Shown here: positions 1-6,539 of the stretch, piece after piece
Layout: every line of letters begins with the position of its first letter
Position numbering within the stretch: the first letter of the stretch is position 1
Assembly (NCBI GenBank): GCA_044375275.1
Contig: JBILMZ010000102.1
Span: 1 to 11,793 of the forward strand
Origin: SZUA-430 sp044375275
GTDB taxonomy: Bacteria; Pseudomonadota; Alphaproteobacteria; Micropepsales; Micropepsaceae
DNA length: 11,793 nucleotides
Direction: 5' to 3'
The notes under the pieces: generated by a model
Told to the model about the DNA's origin: nothing
Seen by the model: only the letters and a program-made list of their open reading frames with translations
The model's database searches: none
Program-made: the position numbers and the translations under genes

Positions 1-510
1 AACCGCCAGAAGAATTTCGACGATCTCGCAGCCGTCGCGCGTGACATGATTGCGCGGGGCCTCACGACACCGAAACAGCTGGGCCTGTTCGGCACCTCAC
101 AGGGAGGATTGCTCGTCGCAGGCACCTTTGTTCAGAACCCGGAACTGTTCTCCGCCGTGGTGGCGCAGGTGCCGCTTACCGACATGATGCGCTACACGAA
201 GCTGGCAGCCAGCAAGAATTGGGTCGCTGAGTACGGCGATCCCGCCGACCCGCAAATGCGCGACATCATTGCGCAATGGTCGCCCTACCAGAACGTCCGC
301 GCAGGCGTTAAGTACCCCCACGTGTTCTTCATGACCTCGGCGGGCGACAGCAGGATTCATCCCGGCCACGCCCGGAAAATGGCGGCGAAGATGGAAGACA
401 TGGGCCAGCCGGTCCTCTTTTACGAGGACGGGCAGGGCACCGACGCGGGCCAGCGGGCCGAGCAACTCGCGCTGACTTTCACCTATTTCCGGCGCGTCCT
501 GATGAACTGA
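1..510 (+). CDS. S9-family (prolyl oligopeptidase-type) serine peptidase, C-terminal fragment
   Basis: This is the 3' end of a gene that begins before the window. The frame is open from base 1 and stops with TGA at 508-510. The encoded part is the end of the alpha/beta-hydrolase domain of an S9 peptidase, which cuts oligopeptides after Pro or other residues. The nucleophile elbow GTSQGG is visible with its Ser at codon 33 (bases 97-99). The block GDSRIHPGHARKM carries the expected catalytic Asp in the family's D-x-R position. In relatives the third catalytic residue lies in a GGH motif shortly before the C-terminus. Here the matching stretch reads YEDGQGTDAGQRAEQ, and no His occurs after HPGH. 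The reading frame and the C-terminal helix (LALTFTYFRRVL) are otherwise intact, so this looks like loss of catalytic function or an unusual variant rather than decay. The family call is firm; substrate and activity are unknown. Confidence 0.82.
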   Translation, partial: NRQKNFDDLAAVARDMIARGLTTPKQLGLFGTSQGGLLVAGTFVQNPELFSAVVAQVPLTDMMRYTKLAASKNWVAEYGDPADPQMRDIIAQWSPYQNVRAGVKYPHVFFMTSAGDSRIHPGHARKMAAKMEDMGQPVLFYEDGQGTDAGQRAEQLALTFTYFRRVLMN

Positions 511-548
511 TTAACCATGCCGGTCGGCGCGATGCGCTGCCGTTCTGA

Positions 549-578
549 CTTGACAAGGACGGGCCCCTCTACCTAGTT
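549..578 (+). promoter_or_regulatory. Candidate sigma-70-type promoter for the ffh operon
   Basis: CTTGACA at 549-555 contains a perfect TTGACA (550-555). After 17 bases comes CTAGTT (573-578), inside CCTAGTTTC, which resembles alphaproteobacterial -10 elements of the GCTANAWC type. It lies in the 195-base gap between the S9 gene and ffh. Initiation near 585 would give a leader of about 120 bases. The match and location are seen; activity is inferred. Confidence 0.5.
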
Positions 579-656
579 TCCGGCCGAATTTCCTGGATCG
601 TCCAAACACCGATCCGCCCCGGACATGGGTCTGGGGTCAACGTCCGTCAGCGCGTT

Positions 657-670
657 GCGCCCGCGGGCGC
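657..670. repeat. 14-bp perfect GC palindrome in the ffh leader
   Basis: GCGCCCGCGGGCGC reads the same on both strands and lies 35 bases upstream of the ffh ATG, between the candidate promoter and the gene. It could be a binding site or a structured part of the leader RNA. Palindromes of G and C also arise by chance in GC-rich DNA, so its function is uncertain. The rest of 511-705 shows no gene and no SRP RNA signature. Confidence 0.4.
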
Positions 671-705
671 GATAGGTGTTGGCCGAAACGCGGACTGGAT
701 GTTTG

Positions 706-2136
706 ATGTTTGACGCCTTAACGAACAGACTGACTGCAGTATTTGACGGACTGACTGGCCGTGGCGCACTCACGGAAGCAGACGTCGATGCAGCTCTGCG
801 CGAAGTGCGCCTCGCGCTGATCGAGGCCGACGTCTCCCTGCCGGTCATCAAGGATTTCCTGGCGAAGGTCCGCTCGAAGGCCGTTGGTTCCGATGTGCTG
901 CGCTCGGTGACCCCGGGCCAGCAGATCGTCAAGATCGTTCACGACATTCTCGTGGAGACGCTCGGCAGCGAAAGCTCCGGCCTCACGCTCGACGTCACGC
1001 CGCCTGCCGTCGTCATGATGGTGGGCTTGCAGGGCTCCGGCAAGACGACGTCGACCGCCAAGATCGCCCTGCGCCTGTCGACACGCGACAAGAAAAAAGT
1101 GCTCATGGCCTCGCTCGACACGCGCAGGCCCGCCGCGCAGGAACAGCTCAAGATCCTCGGCGAGCAGATCTCAGTCGCCACGCTGCCCATCATTGCTGGC
1201 CAGCCCCCGGCGGAAATCACGCGCCGCGCCCTTCAGGCCGCCAAGCTGTCTGGCTACGACGTGCTCATGCTCGACACGGCAGGCCGCCTCCACGTCGACG
1301 AAGCCCTGATGGCCGAGATCGCCGAGATCCGCAACATCTCGGCCCCGATCGAAACGCTGCTCGTCGCCGACAGCCTCGCGGGTCAGGACTCGATCAACGT
1401 CGCCAAGCAGTTCAATGAACGTATCGGCCTTTCGGGTATCGTGCTCACCCGCATCGACGGCGATGGCCGCGGCGGTGCAGCGCTTTCGATGCGCGCCATC
1501 ACGGGCGCGCCGATCAAGTTGCTGGGTACCGGCGAAAAGATCGACGCGCTCGAGGACTTCCATCCCCGCCGTATCGCCGGTCGCATTCTGGGGCAGGGCG
1601 ACGTCGTCAGCCTGGTCGAGAAGGCCGCTGAAACCGTCGACCAGGAAAAGGCCGAAGCGCTCGCACGCAAGATGCAGAAGGGTCAGTTCGACCTCGACGA
1701 TCTTGGCGAACAGCTGCGCCAGATGCGCCGCATGGGCGGCATGCAGGGCATCATGGGGATGCTGCCAGGCATCGGCAAGATGAAGGACCAGCTCGCGACA
1801 GCCGGCCTCGACGACAAGATGCTCAAGCGCCAGGAAGCCATCATCCTGTCGATGACGCGCGAAGAACGTCGCAACCCCGATGTGCTCAACGGCTCGCGGC
1901 GCAAGCGCATTGCGGCCGGCTCGGGCGTCGAGGTGTCCGAAGTGAACAAGCTTCTGAAAATGCACCGTCAGATGGCTGACGTGATGAAGAAGATGGGCAA
2001 GGGCAAGGGACTGATGAACGCGTTGTTCGGCGGCTCCATGCCCAAGATGCCCGGTGGCGCGTCATTGCCAGGTCTCGGCGGGCAGGGTCTGCCGCCCGGA
2101 ATGAAATTACCGCCGGGATTTCCCGGCAAGAAATAG
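706..2136 (+). CDS. ffh: Signal recognition particle GTPase Ffh (SRP54)
   Basis: Ffh binds signal sequences of nascent membrane proteins together with the SRP RNA and docks with FtsY at the inner membrane. The 476-residue product has the expected N-G-M order. The helical N domain includes the ALREVRLALIEADVSL signature. The G domain has a P-loop GLQGSGKTT (about 107-115), DTAGR (190-194), and TRIDGDGRGGAALS with LGTGEK. The Met-rich M domain contains RRKRIAAGSGV, the SRP-RNA-binding element, and ends in a Gly/Pro/Met-rich tail (PGMKLPPGFPGKK). I chose ATG 706 because MFDALTNRLTAVFDGL is the usual family N-terminus; a GTG at 676 would add ten unlikely residues. The ribosome site is weak (GGA at 697-699). 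It is the first gene of the ribosome/tRNA operon, with rpsP 43 bases downstream. Confidence 0.98.
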   Translation: MFDALTNRLTAVFDGLTGRGALTEADVDAALREVRLALIEADVSLPVIKDFLAKVRSKAVGSDVLRSVTPGQQIVKIVHDILVETLGSESSGLTLDVTPPAVVMMVGLQGSGKTTSTAKIALRLSTRDKKKVLMASLDTRRPAAQEQLKILGEQISVATLPIIAGQPPAEITRRALQAAKLSGYDVLMLDTAGRLHVDEALMAEIAEIRNISAPIETLLVADSLAGQDSINVAKQFNERIGLSGIVLTRIDGDGRGGAALSMRAITGAPIKLLGTGEKIDALEDFHPRRIAGRILGQGDVVSLVEKAAETVDQEKAEALARKMQKGQFDLDDLGEQLRQMRRMGGMQGIMGMLPGIGKMKDQLATAGLDDKMLKRQEAIILSMTREERRNPDVLNGSRRKRIAAGSGVEVSEVNKLLKMHRQMADVMKKMGKGKGLMNALFGGSMPKMPGGASLPGLGGQGLPPGMKLPPGFPGKK

Positions 2137-2179
2137 TCGAATTCAGGTTCAACGGATAACTGCAAAGGAAGATCGCTAA

Positions 2180-2527
2180 ATGCTGAAGATCAGAATGTCC
2201 CGCGGCGGCACGAAGAAGCGCCCGTTCTACAAGATCGTTGTGGCCGACGCCCGTTCGCCGCGCGACGGCCGCTTCATCGAGCGCCTCGGCCACTACAACC
2301 CGCTTCTCGCCCGCGACAGCGGCGAGCGCGTGAAGTTTGACCTCGACCGCGTCAAGTACTGGCTGTCGCAGGGCGCCCAGCCGTCCGATCGCGTCGAGCG
2401 CTTCCTCGCGGACGCCGGACTGGTGCCGAAGAAGACCCAGTTCAACGACCCGCTGAAGTCGTCGCCGCGCAAGAAGGCCCAGGAACGCCTGGCCGCCGAA
2501 AAGAAAGCCGCAGAAGCCGCGGCCTGA
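2180..2527 (+). CDS. rpsP: Small ribosomal subunit protein bS16
   Basis: bS16 is a primary-binding protein of the 30S subunit body that helps 16S rRNA fold. The start MLKIRMSRGGTKKRPFYKIVV, followed by DARSPRDGRFIERLGHYNP and a VKYWLSQGAQPSDRV segment, is diagnostic. The product is 115 residues, longer than the roughly 80-residue E. coli protein, because of a Lys/Ala-rich C-terminal tail (about 90-115) of the kind common in alphaproteobacteria. AAGGAA at 2165-2170 is a good ribosome-binding site for ATG 2180. The gene sits between ffh and rimM in the classic order. RimM, encoded next, assists assembly of the 30S head, so neighbouring genes act on the same particle. Confidence 0.98.
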   Translation: MLKIRMSRGGTKKRPFYKIVVADARSPRDGRFIERLGHYNPLLARDSGERVKFDLDRVKYWLSQGAQPSDRVERFLADAGLVPKKTQFNDPLKSSPRKKAQERLAAEKKAAEAAA

Positions 2528-2568
2528 TCGGGTGCAGCGCTCCGCATTGACGGGTTGAGGCAAGTGCA

Positions 2569-3114
2569 ATGACTGGCAAGCAGATCCTGTTGGGCAAGAT
2601 AATTGCTCCCCACGGACTGAAGGGCGAGGTGAAGATCAAAAGCTTCACCGAGGACCCGCTTGACGTCGCGTCATACGGACTGGTGACAGTCCGCGATGGC
2701 CGCCGCTTCCGCCTGGAAAACGCACGCCTGCAGGGCGAGATCGTCATCGCGACGGTGAAGGGCATCAGCGATCGCAACGCAGCCGAGGCCCTCAAGGGGC
2801 TTGAACTGCACGTCGAACGCGATGATCTGCCCGACGCCGACAGTGGCGAGTTCTACCAGGCCGACCTGATCGGCATGGCCGTGTTCGACGACAAGGGCAC
2901 GCAGCTCGGCTCCATCATCGGCTTCCAGGATTTCGGCGCCGGCGACCTGATCGAGGTGGAGCTGCCTTCGGGCGCGACCGGCCTTGTTCCTTTCGCCGAC
3001 AGCATGGTCCCGATTGTCGACATGGATGAAAGCCGCATCGTGCTGTCGGAGAGTGGCGTTGCCGTTCTCCATGCCGACGTGGAACTCACCGGCAAGACGG
3101 CAGTTGTCCAATGA
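2569..3114 (+). CDS. rimM: Ribosome maturation factor RimM
   Basis: RimM binds uS19 and pre-30S particles and promotes maturation of the 16S 3' domain. The 181-residue product has the usual two beta-barrel regions. The N-terminal RimM domain begins LLGKIIAPHGLKGEVKIKSFTEDP (the GKI...HG-KGEV signature) and runs to about residue 90. A PRC-barrel-like domain follows, with FYQADLIGMAV, LGSIIGFQDFGAGDLIEVE and LVPFADSMVPIVD. GAGG at 2557-2560 lies 8 bases before ATG 2569. The stop overlaps the trmD start as ATGA (3111-3114), so translation of trmD is probably coupled to it. Nothing in the sequence looks atypical. Confidence 0.97.
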   Translation: MTGKQILLGKIIAPHGLKGEVKIKSFTEDPLDVASYGLVTVRDGRRFRLENARLQGEIVIATVKGISDRNAAEALKGLELHVERDDLPDADSGEFYQADLIGMAVFDDKGTQLGSIIGFQDFGAGDLIEVELPSGATGLVPFADSMVPIVDMDESRIVLSESGVAVLHADVELTGKTAVVQ

Positions 3115-3824
3115 CGTGGGCCGCGACCATTCTCACCATTCAGCCCGACATGTTCCCGGGCCCGCTGGGCATCTCGCTCAGCGGCAAGGCGTTGGCCGAG
3201 AGTGCGTGGTCGCTGGAGACGCGGGACATCCGCCAGCATTCGACCAACCGCTATGGCTCGGTCGATGACACGCCGGCAGGTGGCGGACCGGGCATGGTCA
3301 TGAGGGCCGACATCATCGCGGCCGCCATTGATGCGGTGGAACGCAATGGTCGTCCGCTCATTCTCATGTCGCCGCGCGGCAAGCCGTTCACGCAGGCCCG
3401 CGCACGCGAGCTGTCGCAGGGGCCTGGCGCCATCTTCGTCTGCGGTCGCTTCGAGGGCATCGACCAGCGCGTGATCGAAGCCCGCCAGCTCGAGGAGATC
3501 TCGATCGGCGACTATGTGCTCTCGGGTGGCGAGTTGGCATCGATGATCGTCATCGATTCAGTGGTGCGCCTCCTTCCGGGCGTCGTGGGCGCAAGCGAGT
3601 CTCTCAGCGAGGAAAGCTTCGAGCAGGGACTTCTGGAATACCCGCACTACACGCGCCCCCAGCTCTGGGAAGGTCGCGAAATACCCGAGACGCTGATGTC
3701 CGGGCATCACAGGAAAATACGGGACTGGCGCCTGGCGCAAAGTCTCGAGCTTACGAAAACCCGTCGCCCTGACCTTTGGGACGCTTGGCAGCGCCGCAAC
3801 GGGGCGACAACTGCAAAACACTAG
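3111..3824 (+). CDS. trmD: tRNA (guanine-N1-)-methyltransferase TrmD
   Basis: TrmD uses S-adenosylmethionine to make m1G37 next to the anticodon, which prevents frameshifting. The 237-residue product is a SPOUT-family trefoil-knot enzyme that works as a dimer. Visible motifs are DDTPAGGGPGM (from residue 52), the GRFEGID loop (112-118), ISIGDYVLSGGE (knot and SAM pocket, ending at E141) and LLEYPHYTRPQLWEG, then a C-terminal domain with SGHHRKIRDWR. Aligned through GDYVLSGGE to the E. coli enzyme as I remember it, the essential Arg154 matches R153, while the general-base Asp169 falls on E168 (EESF instead of EDSF). The start overlaps the rimM stop by 4 bases. The gene is very probably functional. 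Confidence 0.97.
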   Translation: MTWAATILTIQPDMFPGPLGISLSGKALAESAWSLETRDIRQHSTNRYGSVDDTPAGGGPGMVMRADIIAAAIDAVERNGRPLILMSPRGKPFTQARARELSQGPGAIFVCGRFEGIDQRVIEARQLEEISIGDYVLSGGELASMIVIDSVVRLLPGVVGASESLSEESFEQGLLEYPHYTRPQLWEGREIPETLMSGHHRKIRDWRLAQSLELTKTRRPDLWDAWQRRNGATTAKH

Positions 3825-3844
3825 GACTTTGAAAGGAAAGACAA

Positions 3845-4270
3845 ATGAATCTCCTGCAGCAACTCGAAGCCGAACAGGTCGCCGCGCTGGCGAAGAAGAA
3901 AAAGGCCGACTTCGGACCCGGTGACACCGTGAAGGTCAACGTCAAGGTCGTCGAAGAATCCTTCGACGAAAAGACGAAGCAGACCAAGCGCCGCGAACGC
4001 ATCCAGGCGTTCGAAGGCGTGGTGCTCGGCCGCCAGGGCCAGGGCCTGAACGAGAACTTCACGGTCCGCAAGATCTCCTACGGCGAAGGCGTGGAGCGTA
4101 TTTTCCCGGTTCACAGTCCGCTGGTTGACTCGGTTGACGTGCTGCGTCGCGGCCGCGTCCGTCGCGCGAAGCTCTATTATCTCAAGGGCCTCACCGGCAA
4201 GAAGGCGCGCATCGTTGAGCGCCAGGACAAGGACCGTGAGAAGGACAAGGCCGGCACCGCCGAGTCTTGA
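3845..4270 (+). CDS. rplS: Large ribosomal subunit protein bL19
   Basis: bL19 sits at the 30S-50S interface of the ribosome. The 141-residue product has the family core: FGPGDTVKVNVKVVEE, then RRERIQAFEGVVLGRQGQG, FTVRKISYGEGVERIFPVHSP and a GRVRRAKLYYLKGLTGKKARI block. The E. coli protein has about 115 residues; the extra length here is a charged Lys/Asp/Glu-rich C-terminal tail, as in other alphaproteobacterial bL19. AAAGGAAAG at 3832-3840 is a strong ribosome-binding site, 4 bases before ATG 3845. A 20-base gap separates it from trmD. The TGA stop at 4268-4270 overlaps the TTG start of the next gene, an acetyltransferase, which suggests translational coupling. Confidence 0.98.
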   Translation: MNLLQQLEAEQVAALAKKKKADFGPGDTVKVNVKVVEESFDEKTKQTKRRERIQAFEGVVLGRQGQGLNENFTVRKISYGEGVERIFPVHSPLVDSVDVLRRGRVRRAKLYYLKGLTGKKARIVERQDKDREKDKAGTAES

Positions 4271-4791
4271 GCCTGATCGCCCTTTCCTTTCGGGTAGCCA
4301 CGACGGCAGATACGTCTGCGGTCGTGGCGCTCATTGAAAGCGCCTACCGCGGCGAGGAAAGTCTTGCGGGATGGACTTCGGAAGCCGGGTTCATCGAAGG
4401 CCAGAGGACAAACGCGAACGAGATTTCGTCCCTGATCGGACGTCAGGATGCCCGCTTCGTGCTCGCCTTTGATGAGGGCAAACTTGTCGGTTGCGCCCTC
4501 GTGAAGAATGACCAGGGCGAAGGGTACTTCGGCATGTTTTCCGTTCGGCCCGCCCGTCAGGGGGCAGGGCTGGGAAAGCTGCTTCTCGCCGAAGCTGAAC
4601 GCGTTGCCCGAACGCTCTGGGGCTGCAGCACCATGAAGATGACGGTGATCAGCATCCGTGACGAGCTGATTGCGTTTTACGAGCGGCGCGGCTATCGCCG
4701 TTCCGGCACAGAGCCCTTTCCCTTCGACAAGGAACCTGGTGTGCGCAGAAGAGACTTTCACTTCGTGGTTTTGTCGAAAGCGCTCGACTGA
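4267..4791 (+). CDS. GNAT-family N-acetyltransferase coupled to rplS
   Basis: This protein of about 174 residues is predicted to transfer an acetyl group from acetyl-CoA to an unknown amine. The early segment ALIESAYRGEESLAGWTSE marks a recognisable GNAT subgroup. Motif A with the acetyl-CoA loop is seen as MFSVRPARQGAGLGKLLLAEAE (about 95-117). The C-terminal beta/alpha part is ISIRDELIAFYERRGYRRSGTEPFPF. I chose TTG 4267 because family members usually start close to SLIALSFRVAT and because it gives a TTGA overlap with the rplS stop. No ATG or clear Shine-Dalgarno site lies nearby, so coupled re-initiation is the likely way it is translated. Placement at the end of a ribosomal-protein operon could hint at a ribosomal or translation-factor substrate, but that is only inference. 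Confidence 0.88.
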   Translation: MSLIALSFRVATTADTSAVVALIESAYRGEESLAGWTSEAGFIEGQRTNANEISSLIGRQDARFVLAFDEGKLVGCALVKNDQGEGYFGMFSVRPARQGAGLGKLLLAEAERVARTLWGCSTMKMTVISIRDELIAFYERRGYRRSGTEPFPFDKEPGVRRRDFHFVVLSKALD

Positions 4792-4807
4792 AGCGCCGGG
4801 CGTTCAG
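4788..4807. terminator. Small hairpin spanning both stop codons of convergent genes
   Basis: CTGAA (4788-4792) pairs with TTCAG (4803-4807), and CGC (4794-4796) with GCG (4800-4802), leaving G4793 bulged and a 3-base loop. It contains the TGA of the plus-strand acetyltransferase and the TGA of the minus-strand gene, whose stops are only 12 bases apart. There is no T-run on either side, so a bidirectional terminator role is weakly supported. Confidence 0.25.
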
Positions 4808-5838
4808 CCCTTCAGGTCAGCTCCCGTCGGCCGGCCATCCACGATCTGGTCGAGATACTCCGACATCCCGTAGCCCGTCATGCCGTTGCACCTGTATTCG
4901 GTGAAGCCTTCCGTGATGCGCGTGACAAGCTCTGTTCCGTCAGGTGACTTGCGCCGGTTGCGCAGCGGAATGAGCGACAGCACGCGGCCCTCGACCTTGT
5001 AGGTCGCGCCCGACTCTGTCGTCACATCCGCACGCAAGGTCGTCTGGTGCCACGCCTGGTCCCAGTTGCTCTCGATCGACACGGACTTGATGAGATCGTA
5101 CTTGCCGTCCTTCAGCACCATGCCGCCCTGGCGCGGCGCGCCCGTTTCACCGGCGACGATGGACAGCATCATCCCGAAGTCCCGTCCGAAATTCATCGGA
5201 CACCAGCGATACCAGTTGATCGCCTGCCAGTAGCGCGGCCCCCAGCTCTTGTCGCGCAGGCCATAGCCTGACAGCTCAAAGCGTTCATCACCAATCGTGA
5301 AGTGTCCGCTCGCCGCAACATGCTGCTCGTAATGCGCCTTCGCGAACGACTTCTCCGCATCAACCACCAGCGGTGAGCCATCCGCATTGACAGGCTCGCC
5401 ACCAAACATCGGTGACACGCCTTCGTAGTCGAGCGTGACAGTGCAGGGGAGGACAGGGTTCGTCTTGAAGGCCTGCGAGGGATCCGACATCTGCTCCGGC
5501 TTGTCGAGCAGCACGGCCCGGCCTTCATAGGTCACGCGCAGTTTCTTGAACGGCTCGATCACCTCGATCTTCAGGCCGCCCGCATTCATCGCCTTGTTGT
5601 CGGCGATCTTCGGCCGTCCGTACATGAAGGCCACGCGCCCGCCCGTGAGATAGAGGCAGACCGACATCTCGGCGTAACCCTCGTTCGGCCGGTTGCCGAG
5701 CCGGAACCACCCGCCGATCTTCTTCACCGGGTCGAAGACGTTCAGGTACATGCTTTCATTGTAGTTCTGCGCCTTGTCCGGAACGTGGGTGTACTCGTCC
5801 TCCGGCGAGAGGCGTGTCTTCAGGTGAGGAGCGCTCAT
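4804..5838 (-). CDS. Uncharacterised protein, probably DUF7065/DUF7064 type (lipocalin-like)
   Basis: The product is a soluble-looking protein of 344 residues with no signal peptide or membrane segment. The N-terminal half contains MYLNVFDPVKKIGGWFRLGNRPNEGYAEMSVCLYL (about 31-65), rich in beta-strand character. The centre carries GYGLRDKSWGPRYW with R195, D196, S198, W199 and G200. That G-x-x-D-x-SWG-x-R pattern resembles the two-barrel fold of AttH and CrtC (hydroxyneurosporene synthase). I recall this architecture as DUF7065 plus DUF7064 in uncharacterised proteins of sphingomonad- and Caulobacter-like bacteria; the name is from memory. No reaction can be assigned. An acetyltransferase gene lies 61 bases upstream on the same strand and may share a transcript. 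The start at 5838 is the only ATG before the conserved part that gives the usual length. Confidence 0.75.
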   Translation of the reverse strand: MSAPHLKTRLSPEDEYTHVPDKAQNYNESMYLNVFDPVKKIGGWFRLGNRPNEGYAEMSVCLYLTGGRVAFMYGRPKIADNKAMNAGGLKIEVIEPFKKLRVTYEGRAVLLDKPEQMSDPSQAFKTNPVLPCTVTLDYEGVSPMFGGEPVNADGSPLVVDAEKSFAKAHYEQHVAASGHFTIGDERFELSGYGLRDKSWGPRYWQAINWYRWCPMNFGRDFGMMLSIVAGETGAPRQGGMVLKDGKYDLIKSVSIESNWDQAWHQTTLRADVTTESGATYKVEGRVLSLIPLRNRRKSPDGTELVTRITEGFTEYRCNGMTGYGMSEYLDQIVDGRPTGADLKG

Positions 5839-5899
5839 CGTGGTTGGCCCTGTGGCAATGGGTTGGATACCTGCAGTCTATCTGCGCGCCGCCGCATCG

Positions 5900-6484
5900 T
5901 CACATGCGCTGGATCAACCCCCCCCGCGCCTGCCATTCAGCCCGCGTGAGGCGATAAAGGATATGCCGCCGTAGCGCATGCCCGACCGGCAGGCGAGGGT
6001 GGTCGAAGTCCTCCGCTGGATCCCGGTGCATGCCCAGACGGTCCATGACCGACCAGGAAGGCTTGTTGGCCAGCACCGTGAAGGAGACGATTTGATCAAG
6101 GTTCAAACCTTCGAACCCCATTCGAAGCGCCGCTTTGGCCGCCTCGGTCGCATAGCCATTCCCCCAGAAAGCCGGCGAAAGCCGCCACCCGATCTCGACG
6201 GCTGGAAGGAACGGCGCATCAAAGGAAACGCGCTGAAGGCCCGTAAATCCGATGAAGGGTGCAACGCCGGGGGCCTCGACAGCCCACACGCCGAACCCAT
6301 GCAGCCGGTGGTGTTCCTCAAGCCGCTCCATCAGGGCGCGCGTCTCCTCGACCGTCAGGACAGATGGCATGAAGCGCATGGTCAGCGGATCGGCATTCAT
6401 CGCCGCAAACGGCGCGAAGTCCTCATCGCGCCAGCGGCGGAGCAAAAGTCTTTCTGTTTTTAACGGCTGGGAATGTGTTTTCAT
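5900..6484 (-). CDS. RimJ/RimL-type GNAT acetyltransferase
   Basis: The predicted N-acetyltransferase belongs to the RimJ/RimL-like group (acetyl-CoA donor; substrates in this group range from protein N-termini to antibiotics and small amines). It opens with LKTERLLLRRWRDEDFAPFAAMNAD, the standard signature, has VEIGWRLSPAFWGNGYATEA (acetyl-CoA loop with W-G-N-G-Y-A-T-E-A) in the middle, and IVSFTVLANKPSWSVMDRLGM late in the domain. N-A-x-S-x-x-V-M is usual there; here it is NKPSWSVM. ATG 6484 gives 194 residues. A GTG at 6511 in the same frame would add nine residues; neither start has a clear Shine-Dalgarno site. It is divergent from leuC and tandem with the DUF gene. Substrate unknown. Confidence 0.88.
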   Translation of the reverse strand: MKTHSQPLKTERLLLRRWRDEDFAPFAAMNADPLTMRFMPSVLTVEETRALMERLEEHHRLHGFGVWAVEAPGVAPFIGFTGLQRVSFDAPFLPAVEIGWRLSPAFWGNGYATEAAKAALRMGFEGLNLDQIVSFTVLANKPSWSVMDRLGMHRDPAEDFDHPRLPVGHALRRHILYRLTRAEWQARGGLIQRM

Positions 6485-6504
6485 TTCAAAGTCAAAATTG
6501 CGCG

Positions 6505-6533
6505 TTTTCACGGAAGCAGCAAGCCGCTAGAAA
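6505..6533 (+). promoter_or_regulatory. Candidate promoter for a leaderless leuC transcript
   Basis: TTTTCA (6505-6510) and TAGAAA (6528-6533) are separated by 17 bases and each matches 4 of 6 consensus positions. With usual spacing transcription would begin at or next to the A of the leuC ATG at 6540. No Shine-Dalgarno sequence precedes that ATG (CTAGAAATCAGTC), which fits a leaderless message. The element overlaps the 5' region of the divergent acetyltransferase. Confidence 0.33.
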
Positions 6534-6539
6534 TCAGTC

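Noticed and set aside
676..705. Upstream GTG start for ffh adding ten residues
   Set aside because: MFDALTNRLTAVFDGL at 706 is the normal Ffh start and the added residues are not family-like.
1171..1965. Long minus-strand open frame inside ffh, and similar minus-strand frames opposite leuC, leuB and asd
   Set aside because: They are shadows of strongly coding plus-strand genes in GC-rich DNA; their products are rich in His, Asp, Val and Arg with no recognisable domains.
2112..2127. GCCGGG-ATTT-CCCGGC hairpin near the end of ffh
   Set aside because: It codes the Pro/Gly tail of Ffh, has no T-run after it and is followed directly by rpsP; a GC-rich coding coincidence is the simplest reading.
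6510..6526. GGAAGCAGCAAGCC looks like the conserved loop of SRP (4.5S) RNA
   Set aside because: The flanking bases cannot form the long SRP hairpin and the stretch is squeezed between two gene starts, so the match is coincidental.
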